Source of the DNA: Pseudevernia furfuracea
Taxonomy: Eukaryota > Ascomycota > Lecanoromycetes > Lecanorales > Parmeliaceae
Direction of reading: 5' to 3'
Assembly: GCA_022315425.1 (NCBI GenBank)
Contig: JAIUPT010000032.1
Coordinates: 1,228,501 to 1,292,500 of the forward strand
DNA length: 64,000 nucleotides
Program-made: the position numbers and the translations under genes
The notes under the pieces: generated by a model
Databases searched by the model: none
The model's input: the letters and a program-made list of their open reading frames with translations, nothing else
What the model was told of the DNA's origin: nothing
Shown here: piece by piece, positions 34,401-46,570 of the stretch
Position numbering within the stretch: the first letter of the stretch is position 1
How the letters are laid out: every line of letters begins with the position of its first letter

Positions 34401-37400
34401 CGAAAGCGGCTACTCATATGGATGGTAGCCCATACACCAGCTTCCCGACGACAGGCTGCCTTTAGCTACTTGAACGGTATGAGCATGGAACTCTCTCGCG
34501 TGAACGTGATGTCAGGCCTTACAGAGCTTCTCCATCACAAACGGCACCTAAAAAACACGGACAGTGAAGACTCAGACAGCATCATGCGAATTGCCACATG
34601 GCATGTTTGCTGGACAATACCTGTGAAGGTGACATCTGAAGGTCTTCAGACCCCCCACATCACTGCGACTTTGGAGGATGACGATGGATACGAGCCTTTT
34701 TACGACTTCTTGCTTGAATGTTTGCAACACTACCAGACGGTTCCTTCTCTTCCCAATCAGAGTAAGACAAAGAAGAGACGTGAATTGATTGTTCGAGAAG
34801 ATTCCGACGAAGGTTTACCAGACAGCCAAAACCGCAGAAGAAAATACTTTGTACCCGAAAGTCAGGAAACTCTGGACAAGAGACACGCTGCTCAAGACCG
34901 TCTGCGCGCTAATGAGGAGCGTCGTCGTAGAGAAGAGCTGAAGCACCGATTCACAAGAATGAGCACAGACAACACGGATACTTTGAAGGTGGTCGTCAAC
35001 CCTGGCAAGCTTGGAGACCAAGATTTCATTTATCTCAACTCTAGGTTCGGGAATGGTGCGCGCATCAAACCTCATCAGGAGGAAGGTCTGCAATTCATAT
35101 GGCGAGAGATCACAGCAGAACACGAAGACCTCCAGGGTTGTCTTCTAGCTCAGACCATGGGGCTTGGAAAAACGATGCAAGTCATAGCATTGCTCGTTAC
35201 ACTTTCAGAAGCAGCTCGGTCTTCCAATAAGAACATACGCAATCAAGTACCACCCGCCCTAAGTGAGTCCCGAACACTCATCTTGTGCCCAGCAGCCTTG
35301 GTTGAAAACTGGTGGGACGAATGTTTGTTATGGCCCCCCCATCCTCGGTCAGACAATGTTGGTGAGCTCAGAAAAGTGACCTCAGCCATGACACTAGCAG
35401 ACCGCCTCATCGAAATTCAGGCTTGGAGCGAAACAGATGGCATTCTATTACTTGGATTTGATGTTTTCAAGGGCTTAACCCACAACAAACCCCGAATAGA
35501 CGCCAAGACTAAGGAGGAAAAGGCACCCCTCAATGATCAGCAGCACGAAATGATCAAGAAGGCCTTGCTGGAGCGGCCAACTCTTGTAGTGGCGGACGAA
35601 GCTCACCAGTTCAAGACAAAGAGTTCGAGGCTGAATCTAGCGATGAACCAAATAAAGACAAAAAGTCGTATCGCTCTTACCGGCTCACCACTGAATAACA
35701 ATCTAGGAGAGTACCACTCATTGATAGACTGGATCGCTCCAGGTTATCTCGGAAGCTACGCGGAGTTCAAAGCGACCTACGAAGAGCCAATTAGTGAGGG
35801 TCTTTATCAAGATAGCACCGAATCACAATACCGAGAGAGCCGGAAGAGGCTGAAGGCTTTGGAATTAGAGATGGCACCGAAAGTCCATCGAGCCGACGTC
35901 TCCTGCCTTCATGCTGAATTGAAAGGAAAATCCGAATTCGTGATTAGAGTTCCACTCACAGAATTGCAAAGAGAACTCTACCGCATCTATGCTGAAAACA
36001 TGCGGACCGCTAGCAGCGACAAGGAACCCGGCACAGCCACGTTATGGTCTTGGCTGAGTATTCTTAGACTGCTTTGCAATCACCCAAAATGCTATAAGGA
36101 TAAGCTTCTCGAGGTAGAGTCTGGTTCTGTAGGCTCGAAACCAGCTACGACGAAGAGAAAGGCACGTACAAGTGACGCGGAAGAGGTTCTGATCGGCTCA
36201 GAAGATGATGTAGCGATCTCGGAAGAGCCAGTCTCTCGCCTCGCATTATCTAAGACAAAGGATGAGAGCCGAAAAGTCTTTGAATCGCTGGCTGAGCCTA
36301 TTGACGCGCTGTTTCTCTCACATAAGACACAAATATTGATGAACATCTTGAAGTTCTCGCAGGACGCCTATGACAAGGTCCTTGTCTTTTCACATAGCAT
36401 ACCAACACTGAACTACATTGGAGAACAACTTCTGAAAACCGACAAAAGGTATGTGCGAATCGACGGCAAGGTTGATCCACAGAAAAGGCAGTCCATGACA
36501 AAGGTATTCAATGAAGGGGACACCAACATCTGTCTCGTATCAACAAGGGCAGGCGGGCAAGGTTTGAACTTGTTTGGCGCCAATCGAGTCGTGATACTAG
36601 ATGATAACTTCAATCCCATGTGGGAACAGCAAGCTATCGGCAGAGCGTATCGGATTGGACAGCAAAAACCAGTCTATGTTTATCGCCTTACAGTGGGCGG
36701 CACCTTCGAGCAGGCTATCCAAAATCAAGCGCTGTTCAAGGAGCAGCTTGCCACTCGTGTGGTAGACAAGAAGAATCCCAACCGTAGCGCTCTCAAGGGT
36801 GCGGGACAGTACCTTTTTCCGCCAAAGACGGTTGAGCACGAAGATTTGAATCAGTTTCTTGGAAAGGACCCTCTCGTTTTGGATCGTCTGTTGGCTATCC
36901 AGACAGAGTGAGTAGTAGTCCTTTTCCCTTCCTAAGAGATATGTCTAACAATTCGCCCAGGAACAACATTCTTTCCATTACACCTTCCGAGACGTTCCAC
37001 ATTGAGGATGGCGTTGAATTGACACCAGCAGAGAGGATGGAGGCCGAGCAGATGCAGAAAGACGAACAACTGCGTCGCCGAAACCCAAAGGCTCACACGG
37101 CAATGATCTTGGGACGGAGGGAGATGGACCTTCGTCAAAGTCAACTACATAAGTAAGTACTTAAACTAGTTGATTTTTTCGATAATTTAATAACTAATGC
37201 CCCGTCACACAGCCTGCCTCCAGCAGCCTCTCCCTACCCAATGACTAGCACTCAGCCTGTCCGCTGGGATACTCCTATGATAGCCACTGGAGATATGCTA
37301 CTGCCTCCTTCTACCGCTCCGGACGCCGCTTCAGATACTGGGAGTATGCTATACACGCCTTTAGTCGCAAATCCCAGATCAATCATCCCACCGAATCTGG

Positions 37401-38317
37401 ACCAGCCAAAACCTGGACCTTTGGCTTCTTCTAATTCAGAGGCAGGAAAAGGCGCTTCTGTTTCAGCCCCGAAGCAAACGCGGCCAAGCTTTGTTGCTTC
37501 CCGTCTCAGCAGAACTCCTGAATTAACTTCTCATGATCTGCAAAAACAAATCGAGAATTCTATCACATCGCTGTACAACAACCGGGTTCCTGAACTAGAA
37601 GAGGCCTTGGGAGAAGCGATCGGTAACCTGTTCAGTGACGGCTCGTTGGATGGATCTCCCATTAATAAAGGACTAGTGCCGAAAGCGTTGCGGAAAGCTA
37701 CACGCGAGGACTTCCAAGCGATCATATCAAAAAAATGTTTGGAAAATAAGTACGAGCAGATATCTGATTCACTTCGTACATCGTACGCGCGTCAGTTGCG
37801 AAATTTTGTTGTCCAAAAAGCTAAGACTGAGGAGGAGCACCACCATTTGGCGTCAGGATTGAGGCAGCTGTTGGACAATGAGTCTGTCAGTCCATTAATA
37901 CTGCTCAAGGTCCTTGAAGATAAAGTGCGACCCGTGAAGCCCGATCCTCCTACCGATGTCGTCGTGGGTGAACCAGTCCAACCTAATCAAAGTAGTAACG
38001 GACAGCCCGAACAGGTAGATGGACAGATGAAGAGGGCTACTCCGGCGGCTGAACAGAAATCAGACCATCATAGATCCGGGTCAGGTCCTATCAGCGGCGT
38101 CAATAGTCATAAGACAGAGATGAACGGAAATATGAACGAATCGAAAGAGAGCAAAGGACGTCGAAAGCGCAGCGTTCCAGCTCATGAGGAGCACATGAGG
38201 AAGAAAGCAAAGCGGGCATCCGCTCATACGCCCAGTTCTGCTTCGGAAGCGATGAGGAAGACCTTCGAGGGTCTTCTGAGTCGTGAAGCAAGTAGACCTT
38301 CTAAGGGTGGATCATAA
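31485..38317 (+). CDS. large SNF2-family ATPase with N-terminal SAM-like domain (ATRX/RAD54-like branch)
   Basis: Exon 1 (31485..36907) ends in GA before GTGAGT. Joining to 36961..37152 and then 37213..38317 keeps phase and gives about 2239 residues. Residues about 15-105 look like a SAM domain (WDWSVDQVVFALTD, LGIKSLGHRAAINQLI). Acidic, disordered sequence follows. The ATPase core starts near residue 1195: Walker A LAQTMGLGKTMQVIALL (about 1220), DEAH box LVVADEAHQFK (about 1370), ALTGSPLNNNLGEYHSLIDW, and motif VI QQAIGRAYRIGQQKPVYVYR (about 1715). The C-terminal 430 residues are not part of the helicase core and end in a Lys-rich tail (RRKRSVPAHEEHMRKKAKR). Family knowledge suggests DNA-dependent ATP-driven chromatin or recombination remodelling; the exact orthologue is not settled. 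Intron lengths are 53 and 60 bases. Confidence 0.87.
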
Positions 38318-39805
38318 GCTTTTTGTTTGGCTTTAACATACAGTGAAAGTGTGACAGGCATTTCTTTTCCCTGTCCTGACACTGCCCTCAGTGCGAGGGC
38401 GGTGCATACATATTTCGATGCTTAGAAAAGCCTAGGATTGCGATTTGGGCGTTGGGAGGAGGTCATATTGCTTGATACAATTGATACCCCAAGGAGCGCT
38501 TTATTTATCAGGTCGGTGGCTTTTTTGCAGACTCAGCCTGGTCATGTATCTACCCTTTGCAATTAGGGGCATATCTGAGCATAAGGCTTTGAAAACCGTG
38601 CTCTTTACGCAGTCCTGTCTTGAATTGATGAGATCTTGTGATGGAGTGGGGGCACCAAGTAGCCCGCGCGCCAGACTTAGAACCATGGGCTCTCAACAAC
38701 TGCGTCCTTGTTATAAGCCGCAACAGCAATAGTCCTCAATCACTGCCCGCAGTAGACACCATTGAGCATTGTTTACATGCAAGAGCCGTCGTTGCTTGAG
38801 ACCTTAAAGTCCACCTTCTGCTGCGAGAAGTCTTGGTGATGATCAGAATTTGCTGCGGAAATAACCCAACTCATCTGTAGCTATCTTCCATTGGTACTAA
38901 TAAGGCCAAGGCAGAGGAATTATGCTAACAATTAATTCGTCGATTATATCGCAGAACGTGCGTGATGATCATAGTATAGTATAGCAGTCTCTTGCAGGGA
39001 ATGCTCTCTGCAGGTTGTGGGAACCTTGCTCGAGCAAGCTTATAGGCTTCCTATCTATCCTTTCATATTGCAAATGGGGTAAGGCATACAGTTGACATGA
39101 CGCGTTCCAGCGTGAAATTTCATTTTGGGGCCCTTCGCCTATGAGCGCGCCTCTTCAACAACTCGTGAAATCCTAGAGCATGATGAAAACATATGAAAAC
39201 CCCTGGAAATCCTTTTCCTTGAAATCCCTCTCCTTGAAATCCCTAGAAACAGTGCAGAATGCTCCCCTACCCACTCGCCTCCCAATACTGCATGTTGATG
39301 CGGGCCTCGTCTTACGCGTACTTTTGTAGCCTCTTCTCCTCTCACCCTGACGCACACTGCCATCGCCTTTGACCGACGCATTTTTCTGTATTATTCCTTT
39401 ACAGCCCGACTCGGACTGATCAGCCATGTCCAATGTGCACTTCGATAGCATAGCCTTTTGCACCTTTCCGCCAATCAACCAGGGAAGCATAGAGGACGAG
39501 AGAACGCGCACGGCCACTGATTGAGTGGCGGTATGAAAGATCGAGTGTGGTGTGGCGATATGACCAAAGCCGATGATGTGTCGCATGTTGAATGAAGCCC
39601 CATAAAAAAAGTTCCACCAGAAATTTCCGCTCAAATCAGCTCTCGATAGACAATCGCAAGCATCAAAACACAAGCACACAGAGAACCTCAAGTATCGAAG
39701 GCTCATGCATCTCGTGGCAAGGGGTGGCGATGCAAGTTGGAAAAGAAAAGAAAAAATGGAAATCCAGTACCCCGGTTCCTGAAGCTAGAGTCGGAGGAGA
39801 AGGCT
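38318..39805. other. convergent intergenic region
   Basis: About 1.5 kb between two convergent genes. Minus-strand frames at 39139-39706 lack a credible start or domain, and their C-terminal part only translates a short tandem repeat. I see no gene. Confidence 0.45.
39201..39247. repeat. short tandem repeat, 15-base unit
   Basis: Imperfect copies of a unit like TCCTTGAAATCCCTC follow one another about three times. It is a local slippage-type repeat in non-coding sequence. Confidence 0.6.
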
Positions 39806-41095
39806 TCAGGTGACGTGAAGGAGAACGAGGTATATCGAAATCTGTGGACTAGATGTAAAGGGATGATCCCTAGCGAACCCGATCGCGCTTTCGCTTTGAT
39901 GAATGGGATGATTCGACGGCATTGGGTTGTACCTTGAGCTTTGTTTGTCTTGATTTTTGGGGTGGTTCGAGGGCATCCGGTTGTGGCTTGGGCTTTTTCT
40001 GCTTTGATGGTCGGGAAGTATCAGTTCCTCGGTCATCCTTTGTTCTCTCCGCCAGCAATCAACCCAACCCCTAGCATTGTCCAGCTGACTTTTTCGGTAC
40101 GTCACGAAATCAGACCAAAGTGCTAGATCCACATGGCGTTCATTTGACTGTAGTTCTTCCGTGCCCATCAAAGTACTTGCATTGGCCGGCTCCCTCCGCC
40201 ACTTCAGGTACATCCTCCACTCACGATGTTCTTTTAGAAGTCTGGAAGTTTCTGATTTCCAGTGAAGTATGCGCTGAACGAAGGGTGTGGTAGGGTAAGA
40301 GGCTTGTGTGGCACGACTTGGCTTCGCTCCCTCAAGTACTAAATCCTGATAGACAGCGTTGGTCTGTTCCTCCATCTTTTTCTCTAAGTGCTCGCAAAGG
40401 AGGGGTGAGCTCTCCAAGGAGACACAAGCTTCTAATAACATCTCGAAACTTTGATTCTCGAGACATGTCAGCTGCTTTTGAGAAGCCTCCAAGTGCATTT
40501 GCCGCGGAAATAGTTCATCAACCCAGTAGCTAATCCTCGATTGGACCTTTAAGTTTGATGCAGCCCGGTCAGAGGTCGCCTCTTCCTGGAAGAGTCCGAC
40601 CAGAACTTGCATGTTTCTCAACGTCCAATTCAACGCAGTGTTGACCTTGCGCTGATGGTAGACTTCAAACTCCCGCCATTCATTCAACCGACTCAATATC
40701 GCCTTCAAAGGCTGATCTGTATCCGCCAAATCGAAGGCAGTGTTTAGAGGAGATAGTTGTGGATTATTGCGTTGATAGTCCAGGAAATCTTCCCACCGAT
40801 CCAATTCGTCTCCAAATCGACGGCATTCTTCACCCCAATGATAACTAATTGGACTCATGTCATACTGCAGAGTACACGTCAATTCACCGCGCTCATCAAG
40901 GATGTGAATTAACCCTTCGTCTATCTTATAAACGGCCGTTCCGGCTGGTTTCTCGAGAACTGGCCGAGTTGGTCTTCCACCCAGACGAACCAACTTGTCA
41001 TGGTATTCGTAGGTCTCCTTTTTGCATTGATTGGCCAAGCCTTCGTCATTTGGTGTGACTTCTCTGTACAGCGCCGCTTGTCTAAAGATCATCAT
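39806..41095 (-). CDS. helical protein of unknown function, 5' end unresolved
   Basis: A continuous frame from ATG 41095 encodes 429 residues. It is helix-rich with many Trp and charged residues (RRFGDELDRWEDFLDYQ, LKEHREWRMYLKWRRE, LALWSDFVTYRKSQLDNARG), with no known domain recognised. The C-terminus has two near-repeats (RMPSNHPKNQDKQSS and PMPSNHPIHQSES). Upstream, 41214..41134 looks like a first exon (ATG CCT TCT..., 27 codons, ending ELVEETD). It is followed by a typical 52-base intron (GTGAGT, TGACTGAC branch, TTTAG at 41082). That join gives the wrong reading phase by one step, so either the start is the ATG at 41095 or there is a frameshift or assembly error. The frame itself is convincing; the N-terminus is not. 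Confidence 0.6.
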   Translation of the reverse strand: MMIFRQAALYREVTPNDEGLANQCKKETYEYHDKLVRLGGRPTRPVLEKPAGTAVYKIDEGLIHILDERGELTCTLQYDMSPISYHWGEECRRFGDELDRWEDFLDYQRNNPQLSPLNTAFDLADTDQPLKAILSRLNEWREFEVYHQRKVNTALNWTLRNMQVLVGLFQEEATSDRAASNLKVQSRISYWVDELFPRQMHLEASQKQLTCLENQSFEMLLEACVSLESSPLLCEHLEKKMEEQTNAVYQDLVLEGAKPSRATQASYPTTPFVQRILHWKSETSRLLKEHREWRMYLKWRREPANASTLMGTEELQSNERHVDLALWSDFVTYRKSQLDNARGWVDCWRREQRMTEELILPDHQSRKSPSHNRMPSNHPKNQDKQSSRYNPMPSNHPIHQSESAIGFARDHPFTSSPQISIYLVLLHVT

Positions 41096-41214
41096 GCGTC
41101 AGTCAATTCAATCACAGGGCTTAGGAAACTCACGTCAGTTTCCTCCACTAGCTCATCAGCATCAAGTATGCTCCGAGGATCTCTGAAATCCTCCGCAAGC
41201 GGAGAAGAAGGCAT

Positions 41215-42027
41215 GGTGCAGTATGTTGAGCAGCTGCTCGAGCGTTGTTGCTCAAGAGAGTGGAAGAGTGGTGAGGGTGAAAGTGTGGTGATTGTCGACT
41301 ACGAAAAGGTGCGCAAATGAAATCTTTCTCCTGTTGGAAGTTGGAGAATACAAGTCTTCTCTAAGTGGAAGATCAATATTCTCAAGCCTCCTCTTTTTTC
41401 GTGCTTTCCTTTTTTTTAGGTGTTGTTAACATACATTGGACTGGTGTTACGATACGCGTACTTGACTTCGCCAGTCGAGCAATTGTTGGCGAGCCAAAAC
41501 TGCATCCGAAATATAGGCGTCAAAGTGTGTTGTTGCTGTGGATCATTTTAGCATATACGCATTACGTCTCCAAGCGGACTACTACCTTACTAATCTCAAG
41601 CATTCGACTCCCAAAACACTAACAAAATCACCAAACGCGACAGTGCTCTACCAAAAGAGCGGACTCTTAAAGCGTACATATATATAAATATAACAATGTC
41701 GCTGTCTCTCACAATACTGTTGTAAACCAAGTACAGCAAAGCTCTATCCAAATTCAGCAATCTACCAGGTTTGTGGTCGACATCACAGCGGTGCGCTATA
41801 CAATTTTCTTTCAACACCCAGCTCGCGAATGTATCTTAGCTGGCTCAGCTAAGGCCAGTATCCTGAACACACAACCCAGACAACACCTCAAAGCACTAGT
41901 CAGACTCAAACTATTTAAACCCACCTTCCAACATCTCTTGGATATATCCTATGCAGCAAAGAGAAACATCATTTACAGCACAAAATATCTCTTACAGCGT
42001 TTGGAAACACAGCCAAAGCACCCAACG
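41215..42027. promoter_or_regulatory. divergent promoter region of the FHA/kinase gene
   Basis: The 41134-41214 putative exon and the FHA/kinase start at 42028 face outward. The frame of the kinase gene is open upstream to 41773 but has no ATG there, so 42028 was kept as the start. No binding motif is assigned. Confidence 0.4.
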
Positions 42028-43841
42028 ATGGCGGAAGATGACCCTAATCTTATAGTAAGACTGGTACCATTGGACAAGAAGACACGTACCGCATGGAAGG
42101 ATTCACACAATGCACCGTTTCATGCGCCCGCTTCTTTCCAAAGTTCCGAAAACCGTGAAGGTTCGAGCCGTGTGACTTCGCCAGATCGTAAAGATGCTGT
42201 TTCTGAGGACAACAAATCTTATTTGGAACCCGACATCAGACTCAGGCTCGACGAATTTCCGAAGGACGTCACCAAAGGTTTCGTGTTTGGGGGGGATAGG
42301 AAAATTTGCGACATATACTGCAATGGATCGTTGGAAGCCTTCAATATCAGTGGCCAGGTTTTCTCAATCACGATCAATAAGAAAGGCCACGTTGTCTTGA
42401 AGTATTTGGATACCGAATCCAAAATAAGTGTCCAATACGGTGATCAGAAACCTGGTGTTCGAAGTTTATCCACGTGGATACTCTTTCCAGAGTGCCAAAT
42501 GGACATCATTATCAAAGTCGGCAGCCACCTTCACTTCCGTGCCATTGTACCAAGGCATCACATCTTTCCAATGGAGTACAGTGAGGCGTGCTACGATTAC
42601 GTCACAGATGTTGAGAGCGCTGTAGAAGCGTTACCGTTTCTCACTACCAATGATCAGCCAGTGATTCCAAACTCGAGCCAGATGCTAGGAACAAACACAG
42701 AGCCGTTTTATTATCGGTGTAAGGAAAAGGAACTCGGCAGCGGCTTCTTTGGCAAGGTCTATCTTGTCTATGACGTAAGTACGGGTAAGGAGTATGTAGG
42801 AAAGGAGATCCAATCTAGTCAGGTTGACTACGATGAGGGCCACATTTTGGCCAGTCAGAACCACGTGAGTAATGACCCCTGTACCACATCACCCGGCTGG
42901 AATCCATTTTGATGTACTCCATTCAAACAAAGCCAAGAAAACCGCAGATTGAACAAGCTTTGAAGAGATATTAACAATTTCGACAGAAAAACATCGTTCA
43001 GTATGTCCGCTTCACCTCTGAAGGTGGGCCTCTGATTGTGACAGAGTATGTTCGAGGGGGCAATCTGGCCAATCCTTGGCACACCAATGACCAGCCTATG
43101 TGGAGCCCATTAGAGATTTCCTGCATTTTGTACCAGTGCCTACACGCCCTCGCACACTTACATGCCAAGCCCAATACCATTCATCGGAACATCAAGCCCG
43201 AGAACATATTGGTGGGCCATCGTTACCCCAGTCCCCATGTCAAGATTGGGGACTTTGGCTTCACAAAAGAAGGCAGCATGCTTGGCGGTAAAGGCGGTTC
43301 CTGGATGTACACTGCCCCCGAAGTATTGTCAGGTATGTCAACTTCTCAGCAATCCTCTCTCTATCGGCACAGCAATTCAGATCGCAAGACAGATCTGGGA
43401 GGCAGAAGCACTTTGTCATCTCCCGTGATCGCCCGATATCGAATCCCGAACCCGAAGAATGCTTGCTAACCTCTGAATCTTGCAGATGGTCTTTACAGTA
43501 CAAAAATGGACATATGGTCCTTGGGTGTTGTCATCATGGAGATGTCACTAGGACGTCCCCTGCACAAACTCGAGAATGGAGTTGCGTATGGCCCAAGATG
43601 GTGCAGTGCCATTGAGAACCTTGCAACCAAAATCTCTACTGGCCGTAAGGAAGAGGATCAGGAGTCTTCGCAGCCTTTGAAGAAAGGGTTGCTTCCCGAG
43701 TTGCGGTGGTTCATCGCGAAATTCATGCTCAAGGTAGACCCAAAGAAGAGGGTCTCAGCGAAGGAGTGCCTTTACGAAGGCAGATGGACAGTGTTCAGTC
43801 ACTATTACACGACCGATCCAGAGGAAGATTCAGAGAATTAA
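42028..43841 (+). CDS. FHA-like plus protein kinase fold, predicted catalytically impaired
   Basis: Exons 42028..42864, 42987..43332 and 43486..43841 join in phase to give 512 residues. Residues about 60-165 resemble an FHA domain (GFVFGGDRKICDIYCNG, NISGQVFSITINKKG), though the usual SxxH of the phosphopeptide loop is replaced. A kinase fold follows. The glycine loop GSGFFGKVYLVYD (from about 236) is intact, as are the ATP lysine K259 (YVGKEI), DFG at D368 (KIGDFGFTK) and APE (YTAPEVLSDG). The HRD motif reads HRN (IHRNIKPENIL, N347), so the catalytic base is missing and a pseudokinase or very weak kinase is likely. Intron 2 is 153 bases, with a GCTAAC branch. Substrate and pathway are unknown. 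Confidence 0.83.
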
Positions 43842-45066
43842 GGTAGTTGTTGGCTAGAAGTCGAGTGTAGATGTCGAGTGTAGATGTCAAGTGTATTAAC
43901 ATCAAGGGCGTACGTCAAGCGGTCTTGTTCATGTTCTGTCCATGTGCAGTCGAGGTCTGTTGTATGCGTGAACGTGCTGGTTAGCGGAGAGATGGATGTT
44001 GTATAGAAAGCTCTTGTATTTTAGCGAGAAGTGGTCGATGAAGGACTCTCTTTTTACGAAGACTGACTGTGTTAGTCGAGTCATGTTGAATACAAGCACC
44101 CATAAGGGTAAGGAAATGGGACAAATGTCTCAAGCCAGATTGCGGCAGCATCAAGCATACTTGGGCTCCTGACATAGATTTGAAAGGGTTGTACGGTATT
44201 GGAGGAGCAAGAATGGATCAAAGTCGTGAGTGGAGGGTAGAAGGTACGAAATTTGCAGCCGAGATAGATAGTCGAGCTAACTCTAAATGGGTACATAACC
44301 CGTTGGCCGAGGAGACGCCGGTTCTGAAGGCACTTTGTCTCCGAGACTGCAAGATGATGAATGCTTCGGTACTCATGCAAAGTCGAAGTTTCGTTTTATG
44401 AAGTACAAGGTATAAGCGCCCTTAGCATTGGAGACGCGCGCGTACTAGAGTAAGGTAGTTGGTCTCAATGCCTTATACAGGTCTCTATGACCGACGATTA
44501 CACTAGCGGTAATTACCTGTCAATTGATTGTCATAGTACTGCTACGACGGTTACCGGTTAGTATGCGCCTTATTTTTTATGTGTATATATACAATAGCGT
44601 TCGTAAAGATCGAAGAGTTTAGGCCAAAAAATTCTACGGAGGTTGACGTAAGGCGTAGTTCACCACTTTGCCTGAGCCTTACGGCATACGGGAGAGACTC
44701 CAATTCATGAAATCTGTGACTAAGGTCTAGAAAGCGGCGGTCTGTAAGGTCTGAGGGAAAGATTAGCACATGAAAAGAAGCTGCGTAGAAGCTAGGCGTT
44801 GTATACTTGCGAATGCACATAGAATCTCGAGTATGTTGGAGAAGCCCAATCCATAGTTCCTGAGAGGCTGTCATGTAACAAGGACCGAAGGACAAAGCAT
44901 AAGTACTTCGTACTCGAACGACAAACGACAAACGACAAATGATGTTCAAATGGTAAAATGGCGACTATATTGGCTCTGCACTAACAGCCCTGCGGCTAGA
45001 ACCTTTTCCTTCGCCATGCCTCCATTGTCTGCACCTAAGCTTCCATTGGTAGCCCATCAGCACAAA
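43842..45066. other. intergenic region between kinase gene and A49
   Basis: About 1.2 kb with no supported gene. A minus-strand open stretch at 44551-44949 has no ATG at its start and no domain, so I left it out. The right part is the A49 leader; an in-frame ATG at 44950 exists but gives an unlikely N-terminus. Confidence 0.4.
43860..43895. repeat. tandem repeat, 13-base unit
   Basis: The unit GTCGAGTGTAGAT occurs twice exactly, followed by a partial variant (GTCAAGTGTA). It lies just after the stop codon of the kinase gene, in the presumed 3' untranslated region. Confidence 0.7.
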
Positions 45067-46570
45067 ATGTCCGAGAAGAAGCGTAAGAGGCATGAAGAGA
45101 GACCTGATGGGCCTGATGGGCCTGATGGGCGAACCTCCAAGAAAATTGCCACCGAAACCCCTTCTCAGAATATCAAAATCTCCGTGATTGAAGACGGCGA
45201 TGAGTGGGTGCCTGTACTGGGTGAGTGCAGCTAGAGCTTTTGCTGGCTGTGATCATACTAACACCTGTGATCGGTCTTCGGCTGACTATCCTCAGCGTCT
45301 GCCCCAGGCCTTAATGTACCCTCGAACCTCTCCATGAAACCTTACACGAAAACCAGACAAGACGCTTCTAGACCCTCGTCAGCAGTACCAGAGCTTCTGC
45401 TATACTCTTCGGCGCACCCTAAACTCGACTACATAGCACGCGAAGAGTCTTCCAACAGGTCAGAAAGTCACTTGAAGCACTACATTGGAGTCTACGACCC
45501 AGAGACGGGGAAGCTGCAGCTGGTGCAAGCACGGAAGATGGTTATCCGGAGCACTCTGCGCTCATCTGAAAACAACGAAAAGGGTAGCGATAGTGAAAAA
45601 GACATAACAAACGACCTGTCTGCTCGCTCCAATCTTGGCCTCGCCTTTGGCACCAGGAAGTCACAGAAAGCTATCCGTGCCCTTACCGCCAATGCTATCA
45701 AGGCTTCCCCCACGAAATCGAAGTCTCAGAGTTCTGAAACTGGTCGAGCTCTCGATCCTCTTGCCTCAGCGGTCTTGTCCTCAATGGCCCAATTTACATC
45801 GTCTATGCCTACTCGGGAACAGATGCAGGCTGACATCGACGAAAACAAGCCTACACCAAAGCCAAATTTGGCAGCTGAGACGCCTGCGGGGGTCTATCCA
45901 GTCGAGCAGCTTGTTGGGGGTACGAATGTTCTGAGGAATATGAGCGTGCAGGAGTTGATGGACAAAGTGAACGCTGGGGAGGACGTACAAACGAGAAGTC
46001 TGTTCGTCAGCAATCGGTTGAGAGCCGTGGTGCAGAGTGATGATGTTAAGAGGGTGAGGACGCTGAGATATCTGCAATTGTTATTGGAATGGCATAAGGG
46101 CCTGAAGGTGGGTTATAAAGGAGCCAAAAAGTTGCCGAACGATGAAGAAATGGCACCTTTGATCGAGCAGTATGGAAGTGAGGTCGTGCGAGGGGTCGGG
46201 AAGAGGTTCGCAGATCGGGGGTGTGTTCGAACCCGTATTCTCCACTCAATAAGTCTGCTAACGACGCCCCAGCGAGCTCAACAAATGGCATTTGGACAAC
46301 CTCATGACCCATATATGTGCTCTGGCACTCACCCTAGACGATTTCACAACAGACACTCACGATATTCGCGAAGACCTGAAGTCCGAAGGTAAGGACGTTA
46401 AGAGATACTTTAAAGAGCTCGGGTGTGCTGTTGCTCCGCCTACGGAAACGGAGAGGGAGAAGTGGAAGATCATCAAGGCCGAAGGAGTGGAACATCGCGT
46501 TGCGAGGCTAAGACTGCCGTTGGTGTTTCCGAAAATGCGAGTACCAAAGGCTGGAAAGAAGAAGAGATAG
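45067..46570 (+). CDS. RPA49: RNA polymerase I subunit A49
   Basis: Exons 45067..45220, 45296..46220 and 46273..46570 give 458 residues. A49 forms the TFIIF-like heterodimer with A34.5 on RNA polymerase I and helps initiation and elongation on rDNA. Recognisable parts are the Lys-rich start (MSEKKRKRHEERPDG), the dimerisation half (LKHYIGVYDPETGKLQLVQA) and the tandem winged-helix half. The last includes SLFVSNRLRAVVQSDDVKRV, LRYLQLLLEWHKGLKVG, NKWHLDNLMTHICALALTLDDF and the C-terminal RVARLRLPLVFPK. Residues 12-20 are three PDG triplets encoded by a 9-base tandem repeat (45103-45129). The second intron uses a GTGTGT donor; joining at 46273 restores the conserved LNKWHLDNL. The downstream gene converges. 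Confidence 0.88.

Noticed and set aside
36908..37156. separate small gene of 82 codons after the SNF2 frame
   Set aside because: It joins in phase to the SNF2 exon through GTGAGT...CCCAG and onward to 37213, so it is an internal exon rather than a gene.
39139..39706. minus-strand frames of 80-177 codons
   Set aside because: No domain, poor start and the C-terminal part only translates a short tandem repeat.
44551..44949. 132-codon minus-strand frame
   Set aside because: It starts without ATG and has no recognisable domain or supporting exon.
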